A DNA stretch of 10,894 bases from Saccoglossus kowalevskii (taxonomy: Eukaryota > Hemichordata > Enteropneusta > Harrimaniidae), in contig NW_003151341.1 of the NCBI RefSeq assembly GCF_000003605.2, positions 4,820 to 15,713 of the forward strand, in the 5' to 3' direction. Made by a program: the position numbers and the translations under genes. Numbering within the stretch: position 1 is the first letter of the stretch; each line of letters starts with the position of its first letter. The notes below the pieces were generated by a model. That model did not search any database and was not told the DNA's origin. It worked only from the letters and a program-made list of their open reading frames with translations. Positions 1 to 8,510 of this stretch are shown here, one piece after another.

Positions 1-270
1 ACACATATAGAAGTAATATGGTTATTCCTAGACACGTATTTACATGACATATGACACATATAGCAGCAACACGGTTTATTCCTAGACACGTATTTACATG
101 ACATACTGACACATATAGCAGCAGCACGGTTATTCCTTGACACGTATTACATGACATACTGACACATATAGCAGTAACAGGGTCTATTCCCAGACACGTA
201 TTACAAGACATACTGACACATATAGAAGTTAACACGGTCCATTGCCAGACACGTATCTACAAGACATACT
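1..270. repeat. Degraded C-like lead-in monomers
   Basis: Five monomers starting at 1 (partial), 53, 108, 161 and 215. Their lengths vary (53-56 bp) because of single-base indels, for example TATTAC for TATCTAC and GAAGTTAAC for GAAGTAAC. The series GCAGCAGCACGG with CCTTGAC, then CAGGGTCTATTCCC with ACAAGAC, then ATAGAAG matches the series at 2250-2415, so this is probably another copy of the end of module C. Confidence 0.7.
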
Positions 271-655
271 GACACATATAGCAGTAACACGGTCTGTTCC
301 TAGACACGTATCTACATGACATACTGACACATACAGCAGTTACACGGTCTATTCCTAGACACGTATCTACATGACATACTGACACATACAGAAGTAACAC
401 GGTCTATTCCCAGACACATATGTACATGACATACTGACACATATAGCAGTAACTTGGACTATTCCTAGACACGTATCTACTTGACATACTGACACATATA
501 GCAGTAACACGGTCCATTCCCAGACACGTATCTACATGACATACTGACACATATAGCAGTAACATGGTCCATTGCCAGACACGTATCTACATGACATACT
601 GACACATATAGCAGTAACACGGTCTATTCCTAGACCTATTCCTACATGACATATC
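271..655. repeat. Higher-order module B, copy 1 (7 monomers)
   Basis: Seven 55-bp monomers in the diagnostic B order: GGTCTGTTCC (271); ATACAGCAGTTACACGG (326); ATACAGAAG with CACATATGTAC (381); CTTGGACTATTCC with CTACTTGAC (436); GGTCCATTCCC (491); CATGGTCCATTGCC (546); and the TAGACCTATTCCTAC variant ending in ATATC (601). The same order, nearly base for base, recurs at 5987, 6482, 9169 and 9994. Truncated copies lie at 2800 and 10434. An A module follows directly. Confidence 0.85.
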
Positions 656-1588
656 GACACATATAGCAGTAACACGGTCTATTCCTAGACACGTATCTAC
701 ATGACATACTGACACATATAGCAGTAACACGGTCTGTTCCTAGACACGTATCTACATGACATACTGACACATATAGCAGTTACATGGTCTATTCCTAGAC
801 AGGTATCTACATGACATACTGACACATACAGAAGTAACACGGTCTATTCCCAGACACATATCTACATGACATACTGACACATATAGCAGTAACACGGTCT
901 ATTCCTAGACACGTACCTACATGACATACTGACACATACAGCAGTAACATGGTCTATTCCTAGACATGTACCTACATGACACACTGACACATATAGCAGT
1001 AACACGGTCCATTCCCAGACACGTATCTACATGACACACTGACACATATAGCAGTAACACGGTCCATTCCCAGACACGTATCTACATGACACACTGACAC
1101 ATATAGCAGTAACACGGTCCATTCCCAGACACGTATCTACATGACATACTGACACATATAGCAGTAACACGGTCTATTCCAAGACACGTATCTTCATGAC
1201 ATACTGACACATATAGCAGTAACACGGTCTATTCCTAGACACGTACCTACATGACATACTGACACATACAGCAGTAACATGGTCTATTCCTAGACATGTA
1301 CCTACATGACATACTGACACATATAGCAGTAACACGGTCTATTCAAAGACACGTATCTACATGACATACTGACACATATAGCAGTAACAGTCTATTCCAA
1401 GACACGTATCTACATGACATACTGACATATATAGCAGTAACATGGTCTACTCCTTGACACATATCTACATAACATACTGACACCTATAGCAGTAACACGG
1501 TTTCTTCCCAGACACATATCTACATGCCTTACTGACACAAATAGCAGTAACACGGTCTATTCCAAGACGCGTATTTACATGACATACT
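656..1588. repeat. Higher-order module A, copy 1 (17 monomers)
   Basis: The A order begins with a consensus monomer (656), then GGTCTGTTCC (711), TTACATGG with GACAGGTATC (766), ATACAGAAG (821), CACGTACCTAC (876) and ATACAGCAG with CATGTACC and GACACACTG (931). GGTCCATTCCC monomers follow (986-1150), then TTCCAAGACAC with TATCTTCATG (1151), TTCAAAGAC (1316), a 53-bp CAGTCTATTCCAAG monomer (1371), CTACTCCTTGAC (1424), GACACCTATAG (1479) and GACACAAATAG with GACGCGTAT (1534). Compared with copies at 6867 and 7743, this one has an extra GGTCCATTCCC monomer and a second CACGTACC/CATGTACC pair at 1206-1315. This is the fullest A copy. Confidence 0.85.
677..690. other. Perfect short dyad in the consensus monomer (representative site)
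   Basis: GTCTA-TTCC-TAGAC is a perfect inverted repeat: a 5-bp stem with a 4-base loop, at monomer columns 22-35. It is given here for the consensus copy and recurs in most T-type monomers. Monomers with GTCCATTCCCAGAC or GTCCATTGCCAGAC lose the inner two pairs. No function is implied. Confidence 0.75.
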
Positions 1589-1863
1589 GACATATATAGC
1601 AGTAACACGGTCTATTCCTAGACACGTATCTACATGACATACTGACACATGTAGCAGTAACAGGGTCCATTCCCAGACACGTATCTACAAGACATACTGA
1701 CACATATAGAAGTAACACGGTCTATTCCTTGACACATATCTACATAACATTCTGACACCTATAGCAGTAACACGGTCCCTTCCCAGACACATATCTACAT
1801 GCCTTACTGACACATATAGCAGTAACATGGTTTATTCCTAGACACGTATCTACATGACATACT
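1589..1863. repeat. Mixed monomers linking A and C
   Basis: Five monomers: near-consensus (1589); GACACATGTAG with CAGGGTCC and ACAAGAC (1644); ATAGAAG with CCTTGACACATATC and ACATAACAT (1699); GACACCTATAG with ATGCCTTACTG (1754); CATGGTTTATTCC (1809). The 1644 monomer foreshadows the second monomer of module C. The 1699-1808 pair resembles the A-module pair at 1424-1533. This looks like a recombinant patch between module types. Confidence 0.65.
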
Positions 1864-2360
1864 GACACATATAGAAGTAACACGGTCTATTCCTAGACAC
1901 GTATCTACATGACATACTGACACATGTAGCAGTAACAGGGTCCATTCCCAGACACGTATCTACAAGACATACTGACACAAATAGCAGTAACACGGTCCAT
2001 TCCTAGACACGTATCTACATGACATACTGACACATATAGCAATAACACGGTCCATTGCCAGACACGTATCTACATGACATACTGACACATATAGCAGTAA
2101 CACGGTCCATTCCCAGTTACATATCTACAGACATACTAACACATATAGCAGTAACACATCCATTCCCAGACACCGTATCTACATGACATACTGACACATA
2201 TAGCAGTAACTCGGTTCATTGCCAGACACGTATTTTACATAACATAACTGACACATATAGCAGCAGCACGGTCTATTCCTTGACACGTATATACATGACA
2301 TAATGACACATATAGCAGTAACAGGGTTTATTCCCAGACACGTATCTACAAGACATTATT
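1864..2360. repeat. Higher-order module C, copy 1 (9 monomers)
   Basis: C order: ATAGAAGTAAC (1864); CATGTAGCAG with CAGGGTCC (1919); ACAAATAGCAG with GTCCATTCCTAG (1974); GCAATAAC with CCATTGCC (2029); CCCAGTTACATATC followed by ACTAACAC (2084); AACAC-start with CACATCCATTCCC (2138); CTCGGTTCATTGCC (2193); GCAGCAGC with CCTTGAC (2250); CAGGGTTTATTCCC (2305). The distal half carries extra single-base indels (monomers of 54-57 bp), unlike the tidy second copy that follows. Confidence 0.8.
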
Positions 2361-2799
2361 GACACATATAGAAGTAACACGGTCTATTCCTAGACACGTA
2401 TCTACATGACATACTGACACATGTAGCAGTAACAGGGTCCATTCCCAGACACGTATCTACAAGACATACTGACACAAATAGCAGTAACACGGTCCATTCC
2501 TAGACACGTATCTACATGACATACTGACACATATAGCAATAACACGGTCCATTGCCAGACACGTATCTACATGACATACTGACACATATAGCAGTAACAC
2601 GGTCCATTCCCAGTTACATATCTACAAGACATACTAACACATATAGCAGTAACACATCCATTCCCAGACACGTATCTACATGACATACTGACACATATAG
2701 CAGTAACTCGGTCCATTGCCAGACACGTATCTACATGACATACTGACACATATAGCAGCAGCACGGTCTATTCCTAGACACGTATCTACATGACATACT
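2361..2799. repeat. Higher-order module C, copy 2 (8 monomers)
   Basis: This repeats the first eight C monomers in the same order at 2361, 2416, 2471, 2526, 2581, 2636, 2690 and 2745. It lies 497 bp downstream of copy 1 and in direct tandem with it. The first four monomers match copy 1 almost perfectly, which suggests a recent duplication. The AACAC-start monomer (2636) is 54 bp because ACACGGTCC has become ACACATCC. Confidence 0.82.
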
Positions 2800-3074
2800 G
2801 ACACATATAGCAGTAACACGGTCTGTTCCTAGACACGTATCTACATGACATACTGACACATACAGCAGTTACACGGTCTATTCCTAGACACGTATCTACA
2901 TGACATACTGACACATACAGAAGTAACACGGTCTATTCCCAGACACATATGTACATGACATACTGACACATATAGCAGTAACTTGGACTATTCCTAGACA
3001 CGTATCAACATGACATACTGACACATATAGCAGTAACACGGTCCATTCCCAGACACGTATCTACATGACATACT
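2800..3074. repeat. Higher-order module B, copy 2, truncated (5 monomers)
   Basis: Monomers 1-5 of B are present at 2800, 2855, 2910, 2965 and 3020. The CATGGTCCATTGCC and TAGACCTATTCC monomers that normally end B are missing. A C-type monomer starts at 3075 instead. The fourth monomer has TATCAACATGAC in place of TATCTACTTGAC. The break falls in monomer register, as expected for unequal exchange. Confidence 0.8.
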
Positions 3075-3183
3075 GACACATATAGCAGTAACACGGTCCA
3101 TTCCCAGTTACATATCTACAATACATACTAACACATATAGCAGTAACACATCCATTCCCAGACACGTATCTACATGACATACT
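3075..3183. repeat. Module C fragment (2 monomers)
   Basis: Two linked C monomers: GGTCCATTCCCAGTTAC with ACAATACATACTAAC (3075) and the 54-bp AACAC-start CACATCCATTCCC monomer (3130). The same pair occurs at 2581 and 3569, 494 bp away on each side, although the sequence between these pairs belongs to different modules. Confidence 0.75.
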
Positions 3184-3513
3184 GACACATATAGCAGAAA
3201 CACGGTCTATTCCTAGACACGTATCTACATGACATACTGACACATATAGCAGTAACACGGTCTATTCCTAGACACGTATCTACATGACATGCTGACACAT
3301 ATAGCAGTGACACGGTCTATTCCTAGACCTATTCCTACATGACATACTGACACATATAGCAGTAACACGGTCTATTCCTAGACACGTATCTACATGACAT
3401 TCTGACACATACAGAAGTAACACGGTCTATTCCCAGACACATATCTACATGACATACTGACACATATAGCAGTAACTTGGACTATTCCTAGACACGTATC
3501 TACATGACATACT
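3184..3513. repeat. Higher-order module D, copy 1 (6 monomers)
   Basis: D order: GCAGAAACACGG (3184); consensus ending in CATGCTG (3239); GCAGTGACACGG with TAGACCTATTCCTAC (3294); consensus ending in CATTCTG (3349); ATACAGAAG with TTCCCAGACACATATC (3404); CTTGGACTATTCC (3459). Module C follows. The same order is seen at 8566-8895, and without its first monomer at 5383-5657. Confidence 0.78.
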
Positions 3514-3787
3514 GACACATATAGCAATAACACGGTCCATTGCCAGACACGTATCTACATGACATACTGACACATATAGCAGTAACACGGTCCATTCCCA
3601 GTTACATATCTACAAGACATACTAACACATATAGCAGTAACACATCCATTCCCAGACACGTATCTACATGACATACTGACACATATAGCAGTAACACGGT
3701 CCATTGCCAGACACGTATCTACATGACATACTGACACATATAGCAGCAGCACGGTCTATTCCTAGACACGTATCTACATGACATACT
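3514..3787. repeat. Module C, short copy (5 monomers)
   Basis: GCAATAAC with CCATTGCC (3514), CCCAGTTAC with ACTAACAC (3569), AACAC-start CACATCC (3624, 54 bp), CACGGTCCATTGCC (3678) and GCAGCAGCACGG (3733). These are C positions 4-8 and sit directly after D, as they do at 8896-9168. Confidence 0.8.
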
Positions 3788-3897
3788 GACACATATAGCA
3801 GTAACATGGTCCATTGCCAGACACGTATCTACATGACATACTGACACATATAGCAGTTACACGGTCTATTCCTAGACCTATTCCTACATGACATATC
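3788..3897. repeat. Tail of module B (2 monomers)
   Basis: CATGGTCCATTGCC (3788) and GCAGTTACACGG with TAGACCTATTCCTAC and ATATCGACAC (3843). These are the last two monomers of B, so the first five have been lost between C and A at this place. Confidence 0.72.
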
Positions 3898-4342
3898 GAC
3901 ACATATAGCAGTAACACGGTCTATTCCTAGACACGTATCTACATGACATACTGACACATATAGCAGTAACACGGTCTGTTCCTAGACACGTATCTACATG
4001 ACATACTGACACATATAGCAGTTACATGGTCTATTCCTAGACAGGTATCTACATGACATACTGACACATACAGAAGTAACACGGTCTATTCCCAGACACA
4101 TATCTACATGACATACTGACACATATAGCAGTAAACACGGTCTATTCCTAGACACGTACCTACATGACATACTGACACATACAGCAGTAAACATGGTCTA
4201 TTCCTAGACATGTACCTACATGACACACTGACACATATAGCAGTAACACGGTCCATTCCCAGACCACGTATCTACATGACACACTGACACATATAGCAGT
4301 AACACGGTCCATTCTCCAGACACGTATCTACATTGACATACT
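3898..4342. repeat. Higher-order module A, copy 2, truncated (8 monomers)
   Basis: The first eight A monomers start at 3898, 3953, 4008, 4063, 4118, 4174, 4230 and 4286, with the usual order GGTCTGTTCC, GACAGGTATC, ATACAGAAG, CACGTACC, CATGTACC and GGTCCATTC. From 4118 onward each monomer has extra bases (AGTAAACAC, AGTAAACATGG, GACCACG, TTCTCCAG, CATTGAC), giving 56-57 bp. The copy stops at the same internal point as the copy at 9554. Confidence 0.8.
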
Positions 4343-4504
4343 GACACATATAGCAGTAACGCAGTCCATTCCCAGTTACATATCTACATGACATACTAAC
4401 ACATGTAGCAGTAACAAACCCATTCCCAGACACGTATTACATGACATACTGACACATATAGCAGTAACACGGTCCATTGCCAGACACGTATTACATGACA
4501 TACT
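4343..4504. repeat. Degenerate C fragment (3 monomers)
   Basis: GCAGTCCATTCCCAGTTAC ending in ACTAACAC (4343), AACACATGTAG with AACAAACCCATTCCC (4398, 53 bp), and CACGGTCCATTGCC with a TATTAC deletion (4451, 54 bp). The pair order matches C positions 5-7, but these are the most diverged C monomers in the window. Confidence 0.7.
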
Positions 4505-5382
4505 GACACATATAGCAGTAACTCGGTCTATTCCTAGACCTATTCTACATGACATACTGACACATATAGCAGTAACACGGTCTATTCCTAGACACTTATC
4601 TACATGACATACTGACACATATAGCAGTAACACGGTCTATTCCTCGACATGCTCTACATGACATACTGACACATATAACAGTAACACGGTTTATTCCTAG
4701 ACACGTATCTACATGACATACTGACACATATAGCAGTAACATGGTCTATTCCTCGACACGTATCTACATGACATACTGACACATATAGCAGTAACACGGT
4801 CTATTCCTAGACACATATCTACATGACATACTGACACATATGGCAGTAACATGGTCTATTCCTAGACACATATCTACATGACATACTGACACATATAGCA
4901 GAAACACGGTCTATTCCTAGACACGTATCTACATGACATACTGACACATATAGCAGTAACACGGTTTATTCCTAGACACGTATCTACATGACATGCTGAC
5001 ACATATAGCAGTAACACGGTCTATTCCTAGACACGTATCTACATGACATACTGACACATATAGCAGTAACACGGTTTATTCCTAGATACATATCTACATG
5101 ACATGCTGACACATATAGCAGTAACACGGTCTATTCCTAGACACATATCTACATGACATACTGACATATATAACAGTAACACGGTCTATTCCTAGACACA
5201 TATCTACATGACATACTGACACATATAGCAGTAACATGGTCTATTCCTAGACACGTATCTACATGACATACTGACACATATAGCAGTAACATGGTCTATT
5301 CCTAGACACGTATCTACATGACATACTGACACATATAGCAGTAACATGGTCTATTCCTAGACACGTATCTACATGATATACT
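4505..5382. repeat. Near-consensus homogeneous stretch (16 monomers)
   Basis: Apart from a TAGACCTATTC monomer at 4505, the stretch consists of TCTATTCCTAGAC-type monomers close to consensus. Differences are mainly CATGG for CACGG, CACATATC for CACGTATC, and TTTATTCC. Two minor repeats show: a dimer of TTTATTCC/CATGCTG plus near-consensus monomer at 4943-5052 and 5053-5162, and three successive CATGG monomers at 5218-5382. No GTCCATTC-type monomer occurs here. Confidence 0.78.
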
Positions 5383-5657
5383 GACACATATAGCAGTAAC
5401 ACGGTCTATTCCTAGACACGTATCTACATGACATGCTGACACATATAGCAGTAACACGGTCTATTCCTAGACCTATTCCTACATGACATACTGACACATA
5501 TAGCAGTAACACGGTCTATTCCTAGACACGTATCTACATGACATACTGACACATACAGAAGTAACACGGTCTATTCCCAGACACATATCTACATGACATA
5601 CTGACACATATAGCAGTAACTTGGACTATTCCTAGACACGTATCTACATGACATACT
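5383..5657. repeat. Higher-order module D, copy 2 (5 monomers)
   Basis: Consensus ending in CATGCTG (5383), TAGACCTATTCCTAC (5438), consensus (5493), ATACAGAAG with TTCCCAGACACATATC (5548) and CTTGGACTATTCC (5603). Same order as at 3239-3513. It blends into the near-consensus stretch upstream. Confidence 0.78.
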
Positions 5658-5986
5658 GACACATATAGCAGTAACATGGTCTATTCCTAGACACGTATCT
5701 ACATGACATACTGACACATAAAGCAGTAACACGGTCTATTCTTAGACACGTATCTACATGACATACTGACACATATAGCAGTAACACGGTCCATTCCCAG
5801 ACACGTATCTACATGATATACTGACACATATAGCAGTAACACATCCATTCCCAGACACGTATCTACATGACATACTGACACATATAGCAGTAACACGGTC
5901 CATTGCCAGACACGTATCTACATGACATACTGACACATATAGCAGCACCACGGTCTATTCCTAGACACGTATCTACATGACATACT
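5658..5986. repeat. Diverged C-like module (6 monomers)
   Basis: CATGGTCTATTCC (5658), ACATAAAGCAG with TTCTTAGAC (5713), GGTCCATTCCC with ATGATATACTG (5768), CACATCCATTCCC (5823, 54 bp), CACGGTCCATTGCC (5877) and GCAGCACCACGG (5932). The last three correspond to C positions 6-8. The CCCAGTTAC/ACTAAC monomer expected before them is replaced by an ordinary one. It holds the same place, between D and B, as C at 8896. Confidence 0.7.
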
Positions 5987-6371
5987 GACACATATAGCAG
6001 TAACACGGTCTGTTCCTAGACACGTATCTACATGACATACTGACAAATACAGCAGTTACACGGTCTATTCCTAGACACGTATCTACATGACATACTGACA
6101 CATACAGAAGTAACACGGTCTATTCCCAGACACATATGTACATGACATACTGACACATATAGCAGTAACTTGGACAATTCCTAGACACATATCTACTTGA
6201 CATACTGACACATATAGCAGTAACACGGTCCATTCCCAGACACGTATCTACATGACATACTGACACATATAGCAGTAACATGGTCCATTGCCAGACACGT
6301 ATCTACATGACATACTGACACATATAGCAGTAACACGGTCTATTCCTAGACCTATTCCTACATGACATATC
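5987..6371. repeat. Higher-order module B, copy 3 (7 monomers)
   Basis: All seven B monomers in order (5987, 6042, 6097, 6152, 6207, 6262, 6317), all 55 bp. Small differences from copy 1 are GACAAATACAG, CTTGGACAATTCC and GACACATATCTACTTG. Copy 4 starts exactly 495 bp (9 monomers) downstream. Confidence 0.85.
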
Positions 6372-6481
6372 GACACATATAGCAGTAACACGGTCTATTC
6401 CTAGACACGTATCTACATGACATACTGACACATATAGCAGTAACACGGTCCATACCCAGACACGTATCTACATGACATACT
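6372..6481. repeat. Two linker monomers between B copies
   Basis: One consensus monomer (6372) and one GGTCCATACCC monomer (6427). The first is what A begins with. The second may be a variant of the GGTCCATTCCC type. Together with B copy 3 they make a 9-monomer unit. Confidence 0.65.
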
Positions 6482-6866
6482 GACACATATAGCAGTAACA
6501 CGGTCTGTTCCTAGACACGTATCTACATGACATACTGACACATACAGCAGTTACACGGTCTATTCCTAGACACGTATCTACATGACATACTGACACATAC
6601 AGAAGTAACACGGTCTATTCCCAGACACATATGTACATGACATACTGACATATATAGCAGTAACTTTGACTATTCCTAGACACGTATCTACTTGACATAC
6701 TGACACATATAGCAGTAACACGGTCCATTCCCAGACACGTATCTACATGACATACTGACACATATAGCAGTAACATGGTCCATTGCCAGACACGTATCTA
6801 CATGACATACTGACACATATAGCAGTAACACGGTCTATTCCTAGACCTATTCCTACATGACATATC
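6482..6866. repeat. Higher-order module B, copy 4 (7 monomers)
   Basis: Monomers start at 6482, 6537, 6592, 6647, 6702, 6757 and 6812. The order is intact and nearly identical to copies 1, 3 and 6. The fourth monomer begins GACATATATAG and has CTTTGACTATTCC; the first of these changes is shared with copy 7 (10599). It is followed directly by A, as in copy 1. Confidence 0.85.
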
Positions 6867-7687
6867 GACACATATAGCAGTAACACGGTCTATTCCTAGA
6901 CACGTATCTACATGACATACTGACACATATAGCAGTAACACGGTCTGTTCCTAGACACGTATCTACATGACATACTGACACATATAGCAGTTACATGGTC
7001 TATTCCTAGACAGGTATCTACATGACATACTGACACATACAGAAGTAACACGGTCTATTCCCAGACACATATCTACATGACATACTGACACATATAGCAG
7101 TAACACGGTCTATTCCTAGACACGTACCTACATGACATACTGACACATACAGCAGTAACATGGTCTATTCCTAGACATGTACCTACATGACACACTGACA
7201 CATATAGCAGTAACACGGTCCATTCCCAGACACGTATCTACATGACACACTGACACATATAGCAGTAACACGGTCCATTCCCAGACACGTATCTACATGA
7301 CATACTGACACATATAGCAGTAACACGGTCTATTCCAAGACACGTATCTTCATGACATACTGACACATATAGCAGTAACACGGTCTATTCAAAGACACGT
7401 ATCTACATGACATACTGACACATATAGCAGTAACAGTCTATTCCAAGACACGTATCTACATGACATACTGACATATATAGCAGTAACAGTCTATTCCAAG
7501 ACACGTATCTACATGACATACTGACATATATAGCAGTAACATGGTCTACTCCTTGACACATATCTACATAACATACTGACACCTATAGCAGTAACACGGT
7601 CTCTTCCCAGACACATATCTACATGCCTTACTGACACAAATAGCAGTAACACGGTCTATTCCAAGACGCGTATCTACATGACATACT
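6867..7687. repeat. Higher-order module A, copy 3 (15 monomers)
   Basis: The A order is present from the consensus monomer (6867) to the GACACAAATAG/GACGCGTATC monomer (7633). The 53-bp CAGTCTATTCCAAG monomer occurs twice in a row (7417 and 7470), where copies 1 and 4 have one. The second carries the GACATATATAG start. The next A copy lies immediately downstream. Confidence 0.85.
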
Positions 7688-8510
7688 GACACATATAGCA
7701 GTTACACGGTCTATTCCTAGACCTATTCCTACATGACATATCGACACATATAGCAGTAACACGGTCTATTCCTAGACACGTATCTACATGACATACTGAC
7801 ACATATAGCAGTAACACGGTCTGTTCCTAGACACGTATCTACATGACATACTGACACATATAGCAGTTACATGGTCTATTCCTAGACAGGTATCTACATG
7901 ACATACTGACACATACAGAAGTAACACGGTCTATTCCCAGACACATATCTACATGACATACTGACACATATAGCAGTAACACGGTCTATTCCTAGACACG
8001 TACCTACATGACATACTGACACATACAGCAGTAACATGGTCTATTCCTAGACATGTACCTACATGACACACTGACACATATAGCAGTAACACGGTCCATT
8101 CCCAGACACGTATCTACATGACACACTGACACATATAGCAGTAACACGGTCCATTCCCAGACACGTATCTACATGACATACTGACACATATAGCAGTAAC
8201 ACGGTCTATTCCAAGACACGTATCTTCATGACATACTGACACATATAGCAGTAACACGGTCTATTCAAAGACACGTATCTACATGACATACTGACACATA
8301 TAGCAGTAACAGTCTATTCCAAGACACGTATCTACATGACATACTGACATATATAGCAGTAACATGGTCTACTCCTTGACACATATCTACATAACATACT
8401 GACACCTATAGCAGTAACACGGTCTCTTCCCAGACACATATCTACATGCCTTACTGACACAAATAGCAGTAACACGGTCTATTCCAAGACGCGTATCTAC
8501 ATGACATAGT
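7688..8510. repeat. Higher-order module A, copy 4, tandem to copy 3 (15 monomers)
   Basis: It starts with a GCAGTTACACGG monomer carrying TAGACCTATTCCTAC and ATATCG (7688), then runs through the A order from 7743 to 8456. It matches 6812-7687 almost base for base, except for one missing 53-bp monomer and a few substitutions. The joint at 7687/7688 places the last A monomer next to a B-tail type monomer, as expected if a segment of about 16 monomers had been duplicated in tandem. Confidence 0.85.

Noticed and set aside
677-690. Dyad GTCTATTCCTAGAC as a transcription terminator or operator
   Set aside because: The stem is only 5 bp, A/T-containing, has no following T run, and recurs in most monomers of a gene-free array.
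656-710. Monomer built from two ancient half-units (GACACGTAT and GACACATAT)
   Set aside because: The two segments share only about 12 of 19 positions by eye, and the halves would be unequal (23 and 32 bp). This is too weak to separate from composition bias toward A and C.
986-1150. Human satellite II/III-like CATTCC repeats
   Set aside because: CATTCC occurs once per C-type monomer within a 55-bp unit, not as a run of pentamers.
2567-3752. Three similar 65-codon minus-strand open frames (2567-2764, 3061-3258, 3555-3752) as a repeated small gene
   Set aside because: They start with GTG inside GCAGCAGCAC or CAGTAACAC repeats, end at the recurrent ATG TAG of the monomer, and show no frame conservation: nearby monomers gain and lose single bases freely. 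They reflect the 494-bp repeat period.
3994-4633. Minus-strand open frames of 66 and 85 codons (3994-4194, 4376-4633)
   Set aside because: The longer frame exists only because monomers of 53-54 bp in this indel-rich patch shift past the usual stop. Its sequence is the same monomer translation, with no domain or signal.
5699-5951. Two overlapping minus-strand frames (5699-5896, 5754-5951)
   Set aside because: They read almost the same monomers in two different phases and give similar peptides, which is what a tandem repeat of non-triplet length does by chance.
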